Assembly: GCF_003217295.1 (NCBI RefSeq)
Contig: NZ_QJTJ01000030.1
Span: forward strand, 1-34,050
Length of the DNA stretch: 34,050 bases
Reading direction: 5' to 3'
Source of the DNA: Ureibacillus chungkukjangi
GTDB lineage: Bacteria > Bacillota > Bacilli > Bacillales_A > Planococcaceae
In this document: piece by piece, positions 16,307 to 24,942 of the stretch
Position numbering within the stretch: the stretch's first letter is position 1
How the letters are laid out: the number at the start of each line of letters is the position of its first letter
Position numbers and translations under genes: made by a program
The notes under the pieces: model-generated
Database searches by the model: none
What the model was told of the DNA's origin: nothing
Seen by the model: only the letters and a program-made list of their open reading frames with translations

Positions 16307-16745
16307 AGAACCTCCTCTCCTTTTCTATACCATTATTAAAAATTACTGATATCGTCATATATTGGCCATCCCAAGTAAACCAAGCATTTTGAATACCGAC
16401 TAATAAAGGAGTATTTCCTTGATTATTAACTATTAGCCTAAGGACATCTCCACTACGGTTTATTTTCTTTACTCCACTAGAATTTGTGTAGAAGATTTCC
16501 ATGGATTTGGTGTCATTTGATAATTTTATCTCTCGCACATTTAGCACTAATTGCTGGAGGTCATTTACAAAAAGCTCCCAGGCTACCTGATTATTTGAAA
16601 GCTCCGTTGTGTTCATTTGCTCAATCCAAATTAGGACGGCTAGCATGATTTGAGATAGAAGAACAAAGACTGTAATGGAAAAGAGTGCTTCAATAAGTGT
16701 ATAGCCTTGGCTGCTTTCAATTAGTCTCCGGTTCGATTGATGCAT
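16287..16745 (-). CDS. comGF: ComGF minor pseudopilin
   Basis: 152 residues. The type IV pilin-like start SSQGYTLIEALFSITVFVLL gives a Gly-Tyr cleavage site with Glu at position 5 of the mature helix, then a soluble domain ending KERRFFVQN. It belongs to the initiation complex of the competence pseudopilus that brings DNA through the cell wall. It starts with ATG inside the comGE 3' end (25-bp overlap). Confidence 0.8.
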   Translation of the reverse strand: MHQSNRRLIESSQGYTLIEALFSITVFVLLSQIMLAVLIWIEQMNTTELSNNQVAWELFVNDLQQLVLNVREIKLSNDTKSMEIFYTNSSGVKKINRSGDVLRLIVNNQGNTPLLVGIQNAWFTWDGQYMTISVIFNNGIEKERRFFVQNST

Positions 16746-17029
16746 TTAACTTGTTCTCCACTTAAATTTTCAAATTGGACACAAATTTGTTCCCCATCAT
16801 ATGTCCAATGAAATTCTTTTAGTTCTATGGTTTTGCTGCCAGCAATTTTCGATTGTGCTTTAATTTGTTTTGCTGCATCCAATGCTGTTTCTGAAGCATG
16901 CAGCTCTAATTTTTGGTTATATAAAGAAGACTTCAACTGGTAGCTTAACGGAATCAAAGAGCCGGCTATGATTAAAATAATAGCTACCGTCAATAAAGTT
17001 TCAACAAATGCTATTCCTTTACAATTCAA
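16721..17029 (-). CDS. comGE: ComGE minor pseudopilin
   Basis: 102 residues with one N-terminal helix (CKGIAFVETLLTVAIILIIAG) in which Glu follows a prepilin-like site. It is recognised mainly by position in comGABCDEFG. The start appears to be TTG at 17029 with a weak GAGG upstream, overlapping the comGD stop by 11 bp. Confidence 0.72.
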   Translation of the reverse strand: MNCKGIAFVETLLTVAIILIIAGSLIPLSYQLKSSLYNQKLELHASETALDAAKQIKAQSKIAGSKTIELKEFHWTYDGEQICVQFENLSGEQVKCINRTGD

Positions 17030-17450
17030 CTAACCTCATCCGCCCTTCCTTTATATAAATAATCAAATTTGTTTGTCCAAAGGGCGTATGAAATTTTATG
17101 GTACCAAAATTGGATACATCACCACTCGGGTAAACCATGAAATGTTTAAGATTACTAGTCATATCAACCTTTATACCTTGTGGGATTTCTCTTTCAAACA
17201 ATATCTCTCCTGAGAAAATCCCATGCCCTTTATAATTATTCGAACTATTAAATTGAATATAAAATGCCTCATCATTTTTTATAGCTAACGCTTGAATCTC
17301 CTGAATATCTAGCATTAGCTGCTGAAAAAATTGATTTACTACCCACTTTTCAGAAAGTGTGAGGGTAATTTGAAAAACTATGGAGCTTGTAAGTAGCAAA
17401 ATAAAGAGTACAAGAAGCATTTCAATTAATGTAAAGCCCCTCATGTTCAT
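17019..17450 (-). CDS. comGD: ComGD pseudopilin
   Basis: 143 residues from the ATG at 17450, placing MNMRGFTLIEMLLVLFILLL at the N-terminus with the G|FTLIE prepilin peptidase site; this length equals my recollection of B. subtilis ComGD. The frame is open upstream to a GTG at 17495 inside comGC, which would add 15 residues and a less typical leader. It is a minor component of the competence pseudopilus, processed by ComC. Confidence 0.82.
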   Translation of the reverse strand: MNMRGFTLIEMLLVLFILLLTSSIVFQITLTLSEKWVVNQFFQQLMLDIQEIQALAIKNDEAFYIQFNSSNNYKGHGIFSGEILFEREIPQGIKVDMTSNLKHFMVYPSGDVSNFGTIKFHTPFGQTNLIIYIKEGRMRLVEL

Positions 17451-17484
17451 TACTCTTTTGCCATGCAGCTTGTCTACCATGCCA

Positions 17485-17820
17485 CTATTGTCCACTCGTA
17501 TTTTTCACTGCAATGACATTTCCATCACTTTCAATCTCAATCAAGTCACCGTTAGGACATTTTGCTGCCTCATCTCCATTTAAGTACCCTCCTGTTTGCA
17601 GAGCACTTATTGATGGTAGTGTATTATTGTCAAGCTTATATGCCTCAACTTGTCCCTGAACCATTTTCAAATAAGCTTCACACCCCTTGTTATCAATGGT
17701 TGCGAAGTGCTTCGTCACATTTGGTACTGTGACCAGTACTAAAACTGAGATGATCAGAAGGACTATCAACATCTCTATTAAGGTAAATCCTTTTTCATTT
17801 ATTCTTTTCAAGAAAAACAC
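17485..17820 (-). CDS. comGC: ComGC major competence pseudopilin
   Basis: 111 residues. The prepilin leader ends KG|FTLIEMLIVLLIISVLVLV, followed by a small globular domain with two cysteines (KGCEAY and AAKCPNG) that match the disulfide pair of B. subtilis ComGC. It is the main subunit of the DNA-uptake pseudopilus. The gene lies 7 bp after comGB. Confidence 0.92.
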   Translation of the reverse strand: MFFLKRINEKGFTLIEMLIVLLIISVLVLVTVPNVTKHFATIDNKGCEAYLKMVQGQVEAYKLDNNTLPSISALQTGGYLNGDEAAKCPNGDLIEIESDGNVIAVKNTSGQ

Positions 17821-17827
17821 ACTCCTA

Positions 17828-18895
17828 TTAAATTATTTCAATTAGCTCATACATCGGCAGCAGAATACTCAAATATGCCGCAATAATACTTAAGGCGATT
17901 ATGATAAAGAAAAGTGGCTGTATGATGGATACACCCTTTTTAATCAAGTTCTGTATTTTTTCATCGATTAACTCACTGTAAATCAATAACTGCCTCCCGA
18001 GATAACCGCTATTTTCTCCATGCTTTATAAACTCTTCAAATTTAGAAGAAAACCACCCTAGTTTATAGACAGCCGATGAAAGGGACTCTCCGAATATGAC
18101 TTGTCCCTCAATCTCCTTAGACACATAGGCCAGAATTTTATTTAATTGTTGGTCTTGTAAGATTGTTAAGGCCTGCTGAAGAGAAAAACCTCCCAACAAC
18201 AAATCCCCCATTGTTTTAGCTAGGTGATTTGTAATATGCATTTTATAAAAGTAATTAATAATCGGAAGCTTTAACAGAAGAGGTAATTGTTGCTGTACGT
18301 TTAATCTTTTGATGTAGATAATAACGGTGGTGACGAGGCAAATAGTTGTTATTAAAGTAAAAAACAAGACATCCGGAAGACGAAGAAATATTGATGAAAT
18401 TAAGACTGTTGTATTCCCACCATCAGATCGAGTGTTTAGAATTTGGGTTATGTTAGGAAGAAAGTAAGTGCGGAATGCTATGAAAATGCTTATAAGTAAC
18501 ACACTGAGTAGCACAGGATAGCTTAGAAGGTTAAGCAGCTTTTTTCGCATTTTTTCGTTGAAGTCCAATTGCTTAGAAATCGTTTGTAGGCTTTCGGCAA
18601 GCTTTCCACTTTCCTCAGAAATTTTAATGGCCACCAGGAAATGTTTGGGAATCTGAAAGCACTCCAATATTTCTGTAGTACCTTCCCCATTCTTCAGCTT
18701 TTCTAGTATCATCACACGCCAAGCGTTTGGGTCATCTACATGATAAGGTAATAGCATTTCGATTGAATCTGAGAAGGTGTATCCTTCGTTTAATAGTGTA
18801 CTAACTCTGTTAAGAAATGATGGCAGCTGCCGAACCTTATTCTTTTTATCGAGGCTTATTGTGACGTTTTTTAACTTACGAAGTTGTAGGAGCAT
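17828..18895 (-). CDS. comGB: ComGB pseudopilus platform membrane protein
   Basis: 355 residues of the GspF/PilC family, the polytopic membrane platform with which the ComGA ATPase works. Two T2SSF repeats are visible, beginning near FLNRVSTLLNEGYTFSDSI and HLAKTMGDLLLGGFSLQQAL, each followed by strong membrane helices (about 122-140, 175-193 and 330-350). It overlaps comGA by 20 bp. Confidence 0.9.
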   Translation of the reverse strand: MLLQLRKLKNVTISLDKKNKVRQLPSFLNRVSTLLNEGYTFSDSIEMLLPYHVDDPNAWRVMILEKLKNGEGTTEILECFQIPKHFLVAIKISEESGKLAESLQTISKQLDFNEKMRKKLLNLLSYPVLLSVLLISIFIAFRTYFLPNITQILNTRSDGGNTTVLISSIFLRLPDVLFFTLITTICLVTTVIIYIKRLNVQQQLPLLLKLPIINYFYKMHITNHLAKTMGDLLLGGFSLQQALTILQDQQLNKILAYVSKEIEGQVIFGESLSSAVYKLGWFSSKFEEFIKHGENSGYLGRQLLIYSELIDEKIQNLIKKGVSIIQPLFFIIIALSIIAAYLSILLPMYELIEII

Positions 18896-19886
18896 TTCTT
18901 TTTCTCACCTCAAATAAGGATTTCTGACTTGTCAACTTTTCAGAATGAGGCAATTCATACTGTTCTCCGCGCATTGTTGTTGCAATTGCATCAATTAGAT
19001 TCAGGTCACTTAATATTTCGTATATCGCCTTTCTCTCTTCTGGCTCAACCTGCACTAAGCATTGCGCAACAATCCCAATGACAGCCTGTCTAATTTCCTC
19101 TATAGAAATATTTAGATCTAAAAGCCGGTAAATACAGTTTACTGTGTCCTTTGCATGAATAGTGGACAACACCAAATGACCTGTTAAAGACGCTTCTATG
19201 GCAATCTTAGCAGTTTCCCTATCTCTTATCTCACCTATCATTATAACGTCAGGTGAATGGCGGAGAATTGCCTTTAAACCAGCAGCATAAGTAACACCTG
19301 CACGTTCATTTACCTGTATTTGCAATAAATTTGATTGATTACTTTCAACTGGGTCCTCAAGTGAAATGACGTGACGAGCTAATGATTCACTTGTGTAATT
19401 GATTAGTGAATATAATGAGGTAGTTTTTCCTGACCCGGTCGCTCCACAGAACAACAGTAATCCTTGGCGACTTGATACAAGCTGTACTAATTTGTTTGCT
19501 GAGCTTGGATTTAAACAAATTGACGAGATGGGAAGGCGAGAGTTTTGAACGAGTATCCGAATAACTAGACTCTCTCTTTTGAAAATCGAGGGCAATGTAG
19601 AAACGCGAAATGCATATAATTGACTAGAAATTTCCTTCTGAAAAGAACCGCTTTGGGGCTTTCTCTTTTCACTAATATCTAGAGATGATAAAAACTTTAA
19701 ATAAGAAATAATTCTATCGCCTAACTCATTTGGCAAATTACTCGTTGGAAATAGCTTTCCGTATTTCCTGAAATGGATAGAATAACTGTCTTGTGCAGGA
19801 ACTATATGGATATCAGAAGCACCAAAGTGCAAGGCCTTTAACAATAATTGTATACTCTTACTTTCAACAACTGATTCTACCTCCAA
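18876..19886 (-). CDS. comGA: ComGA competence traffic ATPase
   Basis: 336 residues of the GspE/PilB secretion ATPase family. Walker A GATGSGKT is at 148-155. Downstream come an Asp box (SLEDPVE), Walker B HSPDVIMIGEIRD and the His box LTGHLVLSTIHAKD, all intact. It powers assembly of the competence pseudopilus at the cytoplasmic face. The start is TTG at 19886, chosen because AAGGAGGTG lies 5-7 nt upstream. It is first gene of the comG operon; in B. subtilis this operon needs ComK. Confidence 0.93.
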   Translation of the reverse strand: MEVESVVESKSIQLLLKALHFGASDIHIVPAQDSYSIHFRKYGKLFPTSNLPNELGDRIISYLKFLSSLDISEKRKPQSGSFQKEISSQLYAFRVSTLPSIFKRESLVIRILVQNSRLPISSICLNPSSANKLVQLVSSRQGLLLFCGATGSGKTTSLYSLINYTSESLARHVISLEDPVESNQSNLLQIQVNERAGVTYAAGLKAILRHSPDVIMIGEIRDRETAKIAIEASLTGHLVLSTIHAKDTVNCIYRLLDLNISIEEIRQAVIGIVAQCLVQVEPEERKAIYEILSDLNLIDAIATTMRGEQYELPHSEKLTSQKSLFEVRKRNAPTTS

Positions 19887-19938
19887 AATGACACCTCCTT
19901 GTTTTTAAAATACTTGCTGACCGCAAATCATTAATGAC

Positions 19939-19991
19939 AGTATATCTGGAGATTTCAAATTAGAAAACCCTTTTTCCGAAGATAAAATTTT
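19939..19991 (-). promoter_or_regulatory. Candidate comG promoter with ComK-like AT boxes
   Basis: On the minus strand, TTTTCT (plus 19962-19967) and TATACT (plus 19939-19944) have a 17-bp spacer: a good -10 with poor -35, as in activator-dependent promoters. Two near-AAAA-N5-TTTT sequences lie at 19963-19975 and 19979-19991 (7 of 8 each), but their spacing is not a known K-box spacing. Confidence 0.35.
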
Positions 19992-20180
19992 GAGTATAAA
20001 TTATCCTTCAAATCTCATTTTTCAACCCCTTATTACTACATTTAGATTAGTAAAATCAACCCAAAATATGAAATTTGCTTTAATTGTAATAATTCATCGA
20101 CAAATTCTATATCAATCCTATATTATAAAAGTTAAAATAATACTGTAATAAAAAGTAAATAATACTAGAGAGGTGATTTC

Positions 20181-20888
20181 ATGGTTCATCCTTTAAAAAT
20201 AACAAGTACTTTATCTGATGAAACACGTTACCAAATTTATGAATATATGCTTCAACAAAAAAAATCATTTACAGTACAAGCGATTGCCGACCGATTTAAT
20301 ATTCATCCAAATGTGGCTAGACTTCATTTAACAAAGCTAACAGAAATCAATTTAATTTCAGCTCACTTTGTCAAATCCGGTAAGGGTGGCAGACCTGGGC
20401 GAGAGTATAAAGCTTCCGAAGAGGGAGTTGAGTTAAGCTTCCCTAAAAAAGAGGATAGTCGTTTGATTAATTGGGCTATGAAGCTAATCGAACAATTGGG
20501 GCCAGAGGCAATTGACGTTGCAAAAAAAATAAGCTATGAAGATGGCTATTCAGAAATGAAACAAAGTATAGCCTATGGAAAAGGAATTGTACTTAGTGAC
20601 TTTAACGCTAAAATAGATCACTTAACAACAGCTTCTGCACTAATTGGATACATACCAGAAATTACTGAAACAGAGAATGGAAAAAAAATTATCTTCTCTA
20701 TTTATAATTGTCCGTTTAAAAAACAATTATCTACAAATAATGAGATTGTATGTATATTACATGAATCCTATTTAAACGGGCAAATAGATGCTCTTTTTTC
20801 TCAAAATGAGTTTGAGCAAGTAGAAAGCATGGTTCATGATTGTGAAAACTGCAAGTACGAAATAGAAATTGGCAATAATGCTCTCTAG
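20181..20888 (+). CDS. HTH transcriptional regulator with four C-terminal cysteines
   Basis: 235 residues. The N-terminal winged helix (about 8-85; FTVQAIADRFNIHPNVARLHLTKL, wing GGRPGREYKAS) is of the ArsR/SufR kind. A sensory domain follows, with cysteines at 177 (NCPF), 191 (IVCIL), 221 and 224 (DCENC). A cysteine set in this position is used by SufR-type regulators to bind an iron-sulfur cluster, but the spacing here (13, 29 and 2 residues between) differs from cyanobacterial SufR, so the ligand (Fe-S, heme, zinc) is open. It has SD GAGAGGTGA and is divergent from comG. The target genes are not evident. Confidence 0.75.
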   Translation: MVHPLKITSTLSDETRYQIYEYMLQQKKSFTVQAIADRFNIHPNVARLHLTKLTEINLISAHFVKSGKGGRPGREYKASEEGVELSFPKKEDSRLINWAMKLIEQLGPEAIDVAKKISYEDGYSEMKQSIAYGKGIVLSDFNAKIDHLTTASALIGYIPEITETENGKKIIFSIYNCPFKKQLSTNNEIVCILHESYLNGQIDALFSQNEFEQVESMVHDCENCKYEIEIGNNAL

Positions 20889-21004
20889 CATTTTCTACTC
20901 TATTGTCACAAACAAAATGTAAGTAGGAGTTTACATTATAGTTTCAAATCATTTATAATAAAAGATGATATTATTGTGTCGTATGGCAAAAGGAGGGATA
21001 CTTC

Positions 21005-21247
21005 ATGAGTAACATGTATAAAGTTATGGCTTTCTGGACTGGTATTTTTGCCGTTATGTTCTACCTTGGTGATATGTACGAGGTTTCGCTATTATTCATT
21101 GGTAATACAATTTTATTCTTATTATTAGGCTTCTTAAACCTAACAGAACGCATGTACATGTACATTTTCGGAGCTTATTTAACAATATTCTTCGCAGGAT
21201 TCACGTATTACACTACGTTTATCCATGTACCAGGTGCAGGACACTAA
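21005..21247 (+). CDS. yqgY: DUF2626 membrane protein (YqgY)
   Basis: 80 residues, three hydrophobic helices (about 6-20, 25-45 and 50-72) and a short polar tail. It matches the DUF2626/YqgY family in length, composition and position next to yqgX. Function unknown. SD AAAGGAGG 6-8 nt before ATG; a strong terminator follows. Confidence 0.8.
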   Translation: MSNMYKVMAFWTGIFAVMFYLGDMYEVSLLFIGNTILFLLLGFLNLTERMYMYIFGAYLTIFFAGFTYYTTFIHVPGAGH

Positions 21248-21253
21248 TAAACG

Positions 21254-21284
21254 ACACCAACTGTTTTTTCAGTTGGTGTTTTTT
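21254..21284 (+). terminator. yqgY terminator
   Basis: ACACCAACTG (21254-21263) / CAGTTGGTGT (21270-21279) with TTTTTT loop, followed by a T-run. Confidence 0.9.
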
Positions 21285-21303
21285 ATTTATAAAATAATAA
21301 AGA

Positions 21304-21339
21304 AAAGAAACGATTCAACTTTAACTGAATCGTTTCTTT
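21304..21339 (-). terminator. yqgX terminator
   Basis: A 14-bp stem AAAGAAACGATTCA (21304-21317) / TGAATCGTTTCTTT (21326-21339), just past the yqgX stop on the minus strand. Confidence 0.8.
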
Positions 21340-21343
21340 GAAT

Positions 21344-21988
21344 TTAGAATCCATTTAAAAAAGGATTACTATCGATTTCCTGAGCTGGAGTCGTATAACT
21401 ACCGTGTCCTGGGTAAATAATTGTATCCTCAGGCAACACTAACAATTTGTCATGAATTGACTTAAGAAGCACCTCATGCGATCCTCCAAGTAAATCAGTT
21501 CTTCCAATACTGCCTTCAAATAAAGTATCCCCTACTATTGCAAATCCGTCTTCTTCGAAAATATATGAGATACTGCCAGGAGAATGACCTGGTGTAAATA
21601 CTGCCTTAAATTTCATGTCAGCGATATCAAAGGACTGTTCCTTTCGAATGATATACTCTTGTTCGGGTTTGTTAACAATGTAATTCGGAAGCTCAGCATA
21701 CCTACCAGAACCATTTTTCATGGGATCAGATAGCCAGGACACTTCTTTTTCATGAATATATAGAGGAAGTTCAAAAACTTCTCTTAAATCCTCTACAGCA
21801 CCTATATGATCAAAATGTGCGTGTGTTAAAAAAATAGCTCTTGGTTTTAGCTGATTGGACTGAATTACTTTCATTATTTTTGAAGATTCTTCCCCTGGGT
21901 CGAATAGTATGCACTCTTTTTGCTTATTACTAATGATATAACAATTTGTTTGAACAGGTCCTAGACTATATGCTTTAACGTTTAACAT
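21344..21988 (-). CDS. yqgX: Metallo-beta-lactamase-fold hydrolase (YqgX, glyoxalase II-like)
   Basis: 214 residues from ATG 21988, chosen over a longer frame because GAGAGGTG sits 6 nt upstream and the family begins near LNVKAYSLGPVQTNCYII. Metal ligands are visible in THAHFDHIGA, the later GHSPGS histidine, GDTLF and the final YPGHG. The small glyoxalase II group hydrolyses thioesters such as hydroxyacyl-glutathione or -bacillithiol; the real substrate is unknown. Single gene, convergent with yqgY. Confidence 0.85.
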   Translation of the reverse strand: MLNVKAYSLGPVQTNCYIISNKQKECILFDPGEESSKIMKVIQSNQLKPRAIFLTHAHFDHIGAVEDLREVFELPLYIHEKEVSWLSDPMKNGSGRYAELPNYIVNKPEQEYIIRKEQSFDIADMKFKAVFTPGHSPGSISYIFEEDGFAIVGDTLFEGSIGRTDLLGGSHEVLLKSIHDKLLVLPEDTIIYPGHGSYTTPAQEIDSNPFLNGF

Positions 21989-22112
21989 TGTATTCACCTC
22001 TCGATTATTATACATCGCTTAGAAGAAAATTACATTCTCTAGTCAAACAACTGGATTATTTCTTCTCGACAAACGGGATAAGGTGATTTACAATAAAGAA
22101 GGAATATTGTTT

Positions 22113-22138
22113 ATCGACATGCTTTTTCACATGTCGAA
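22113..22138 (+). other. Leader hairpin next to the DUF2759 ribosome site
   Basis: TCGACATG and CATGTCGA form a perfect 8-bp stem around CTTTTTCA. The stem ends at or within the AAAGGAG (22137-22143) that serves the downstream ATG at 22155, so it could influence translation or mRNA stability. Confidence 0.5.
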
Positions 22139-22154
22139 AGGAGTGTCTTTTTTA

Positions 22155-22337
22155 ATGAACTTATTAATGGTTATTTTCGCTTTAGTAGCAATCTTCGCAG
22201 TAGTGAACTTTTTCCAAGCGATTAAAGAAAAGAATGTTCTTTCTTTAGTATTTAGCTTAGCTACTGCAGCAATTTTTGGTTGGTTTGTAGTAATGACTAT
22301 TTTAAATCAAGGCTACCCACCAGCATTACATCACTAA
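22155..22337 (+). CDS. DUF2759 small membrane protein (YqgW-like)
   Basis: 60 residues from ATG 22155, selected because AAAGGAG lies 11 nt upstream; the open frame begins at 22083 but the extra residues overlap a hairpin and look non-coding. Two helices (about 2-18 and 27-47) around the charged link QAIKEKN, with a C-terminus ending PPALHH. Placement beside yqgX suggests the YqgW/DUF2759 family. Function unknown. Confidence 0.7.
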   Translation: MNLLMVIFALVAIFAVVNFFQAIKEKNVLSLVFSLATAAIFGWFVVMTILNQGYPPALHH

Positions 22338-22342
22338 GATAA

Positions 22343-22375
22343 AAACGAGGTATCTTCTAGATACCTCGTTTTTTC
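22343..22375 (+). terminator. DUF2759 gene terminator
   Basis: AAACGAGGTAT (22343-22353) / ATACCTCGTTT (22361-22371) then TTTT. Confidence 0.88.
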
Positions 22376-22400
22376 TCTTTCTACAATCGAAGCAGAAGAA

Positions 22401-22431
22401 AAGGGTTATCTCAGCACTTGAGATAACCCTT
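22401..22431 (-). terminator. ltaS terminator
   Basis: A 13-bp stem AAGGGTTATCTCA / TGAGATAACCCTT; a short T-run follows on the minus strand (TTTTC), directly after the lipoteichoic acid synthase stop. Confidence 0.85.
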
Positions 22432-22435
22432 TTCT

Positions 22436-24343
22436 TTATTTTTCTTCTACTTCTAGTGCATCCTGTAGTAAATTACCTGTAGCTTCATCATAGAAACGCA
22501 ATAAGTCGCCATTTATTATTTGATCAGAGTATTCCAACTCAATCGAAGAACGTTCAATATATGGCTGACACGCTTCAATTTCTGTTTGTTCACCTGTAGT
22601 TCTGTCATAACATACTTCACCAGCGTAAACCAGGTCATCTGTTATGAATCGACCGTCACGGAAAATAACTAAGTCCTCATGCTCTTCAGAGAATAAATCT
22701 GCCCCTAATTGCATGTCATTCGAAGTCTCAATTCCAAGTAAGTGCATGATTGTAGGACGAAGGTCGATTTGGCCAGCCGCTTCATCCATTACTTGCCCAT
22801 CTCCTGATCCAGGAACATGAATGAATAATGGTACTGACTGTAGTAAAGCACTATCATAAGCTGTAATTTCTTCTTTACCTAAATACGTCGACATCGCTTT
22901 ATTATGATTTTCTGAAATTCCATAGTGATCTCCATACATCACAATTATTGAGTTGTCATAAAGTCCCTCTTCTTTAAGCTTATCAAAGAAGGTTTTAATC
23001 GATTCATCTAAATAACGGACTGTTTGGAAATAACGATTTAACGTCCCCGAATTTGAATTATACTCAGGAATCATAATATCCTCTTCTTCCAAAGTGAAGG
23101 GATAGTGATTTGTTAAAGTTATCATTTTTGAATAAAATGGTTGATCCATTTCTTTCATTAGATCCACTGATTGCTCAAAGTACGGAATATCCTTCAGTCC
23201 CCAGTTTACAGAATTCTCATCTGTTACTTCATAGGATTCAATATCGTAAAATTTATCGATATTAAATGACTCATAAATTTCATTTCGGTTCCAAAACGAT
23301 GAATTATTAGAATGCATTACATTTGTAAAGTATCCATTCTCACCTAATTTTTCAGACATCGTATTATACGTATTTCCACCATGAGTAAAGAATACAGCCC
23401 CACGACCCAATCCAAATAATGAATTTTCAACGATAAACTCAGAATCACTTGTTTTCCCTAAGCCTGTTTGGTGGTAAAAATCATTAAAATAATACGTATC
23501 CTTATCGTTTGTTAGACTATTTAAAAATGGTGTAACTACTTCCCCATTCATTTCATTGTTTATCACAAAACTCTGAAGAGATTCTAGTGAAACCAGTATC
23601 ACGTTGCGTCCCTTATACTTCCCAAACATCTCTGGGTTCACAGCTGCTTGATTTGCTTGCACATAGTTATCTACTTCAACCAACTCACTACCATCAGCCA
23701 ATGCTCGCTGTGCACTTGACTTTGACTGTACATAGATGTCATATAAATGATAGTTATACGTACCGATGTTTTTTACAAGTAGCTCACGATCGAATGCACG
23801 TGTTAGAAGCTGTGGACGCTCCGTTTCGGATAATCCTAAATTTAAGAATACAATCGCCATTGAAAGAACAAAATACGCACGACGCATTTCAATTCTTACA
23901 GGTGTAATTCCTTCGCTTTTTGGAATAAATTTAATCGCAATAAGTAGCACAATTAAATCAGCAAAGTAAAGAATATCTGTGAAGCTAATAATATCTGCAA
24001 CTGAATTCCCCAAATCACCGAAATTACTTGTTTGGAATAACACTGCGAAGGTAATAAAATCATTATAGAATCTGTAAAAACCAACATTTGCGAAAAGTAC
24101 GATTGCTAAAAATGCACTAACGGTAATCAAATACCGATTTCGTAGCTTCTCTGTTTTGAAGAATAGAGAAATTCCATAAGCAAAAAGAATAAAGCTTAAT
24201 GGATTAATAATCAAAATTAACTCTTGCATCGCATTTTCAATATCCAGCTCGAAGCTTGTATGGTACACAATTACTGTTTTAAGCCAAGTCGCGAAAATCG
24301 CTATCGCTAATATCGAATGTTTAGGCCATTTAAATGATTTCAT
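22436..24343 (-). CDS. yqgS: Lipoteichoic acid synthase family protein (LtaS/YqgS)
   Basis: 635 residues. Five N-terminal helices (about 8-28, 41-62, 70-90, 120-140 and 155-172) anchor an extracellular sulfatase-fold domain that polymerises glycerol phosphate from phosphatidylglycerol. The nucleophile is Thr298 in QTGLGKTSDSEF, with the metal ligand Glu254 in LVSLESLQ and YGDHYG further on. ALADG near 214-218 resembles the signal-peptidase site that releases the domain in Staphylococcus aureus LtaS. Position beside yqgQ/yqgN and length point to the YqgS paralog; whether other paralogs exist cannot be judged here. SD is weak (GGGATG). Confidence 0.9.
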   Translation of the reverse strand: MKSFKWPKHSILAIAIFATWLKTVIVYHTSFELDIENAMQELILIINPLSFILFAYGISLFFKTEKLRNRYLITVSAFLAIVLFANVGFYRFYNDFITFAVLFQTSNFGDLGNSVADIISFTDILYFADLIVLLIAIKFIPKSEGITPVRIEMRRAYFVLSMAIVFLNLGLSETERPQLLTRAFDRELLVKNIGTYNYHLYDIYVQSKSSAQRALADGSELVEVDNYVQANQAAVNPEMFGKYKGRNVILVSLESLQSFVINNEMNGEVVTPFLNSLTNDKDTYYFNDFYHQTGLGKTSDSEFIVENSLFGLGRGAVFFTHGGNTYNTMSEKLGENGYFTNVMHSNNSSFWNRNEIYESFNIDKFYDIESYEVTDENSVNWGLKDIPYFEQSVDLMKEMDQPFYSKMITLTNHYPFTLEEEDIMIPEYNSNSGTLNRYFQTVRYLDESIKTFFDKLKEEGLYDNSIIVMYGDHYGISENHNKAMSTYLGKEEITAYDSALLQSVPLFIHVPGSGDGQVMDEAAGQIDLRPTIMHLLGIETSNDMQLGADLFSEEHEDLVIFRDGRFITDDLVYAGEVCYDRTTGEQTEIEACQPYIERSSIELEYSDQIINGDLLRFYDEATGNLLQDALEVEEK

Positions 24344-24589
24344 TCCAAAACATCCCTTCTACAAAATTAATATATAAATGTAATACATTTCTAGTGAAAT
24401 GAAATTTACAATAAAAAAACATTTTAATAATAATAAACAAAATTTATCTTAATCTTTTTTACTTTATTTAGCAATAGACAGTAGAGAAAAACCGCTCGAC
24501 AGAATATTACAAAATTCAACGATTATGATGTCAAATATTATAATACCTTAAGAATAATTACGTTTTATTTACAAAAAGGTTCCCAAATG
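24344..24589. other. Spacer upstream of ltaS/yqgS
   Basis: Very AT-rich gene-free region between yqgS and the yqgQ terminator. It presumably contains the yqgS promoter, but I see no clear -35/-10 pair or RNA structure. Confidence 0.3.
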
Positions 24590-24593
24590 AAAA

Positions 24594-24612
24594 CAGTGGA
24601 AAAAATCCACTG
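24594..24612 (-). terminator. Probable terminator of yqgN-yqgQ
   Basis: CAGTGGA / TCCACTG around AAAAA. Read on the minus strand it is followed by TTTTC. It lies about 120 bp after the yqgQ stop; the stretch 24613-24729 shows nothing else. Confidence 0.5.
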
Positions 24613-24729
24613 CTGGTTCATTTCATTTATTAGACATATAATTAACATTTATTAACATAAACGACTTGTTTCAATCACAAAAATTAAATTTTTACCAAAT
24701 AATCAAAAATTTCCAAGTTAAAATTGAGA

Positions 24730-24942
24730 CTATTGAAGTCTTTTTTCCTCTTTTGCAATTCTCGAGGCTTCTTGTCGCAAAATTAACATCGCAGCTTGAA
24801 AAGCACTCGGTTCCAATACTTTCGCTTTATATAGCTCTCGTATCTCGTCCTCCATCAAAAGGATATCTCCCTGGCGATCTCTTGTATAAATAAATGTTCC
24901 ATATTGTTTTAGTAAGTCATATATATCCTTCATTGATTTCAT
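24730..24942 (-). CDS. yqgQ: YqgQ family small protein (DUF910)
   Basis: 70 residues, helical and highly charged (DIYDLLKQYGTFIYTRDRQGD, then ELYKAKVL). It matches the YqgQ/DUF910 family, whose structure is a small three-helix bundle proposed to bind nucleic acid. Its ATG overlaps the yqgN stop by 4 bp, so the two are translated together. Function unknown. Confidence 0.8.
   Translation of the reverse strand: MKSMKDIYDLLKQYGTFIYTRDRQGDILLMEDEIRELYKAKVLEPSAFQAAMLILRQEASRIAKEEKRLQ

Noticed and set aside
19963-19991. A regular ComK K-box at the comG promoter
   Set aside because: The two AT boxes are imperfect and their centres are about 16 bp apart, not the known two-, three- or four-turn spacings; kept only as a low-confidence candidate.
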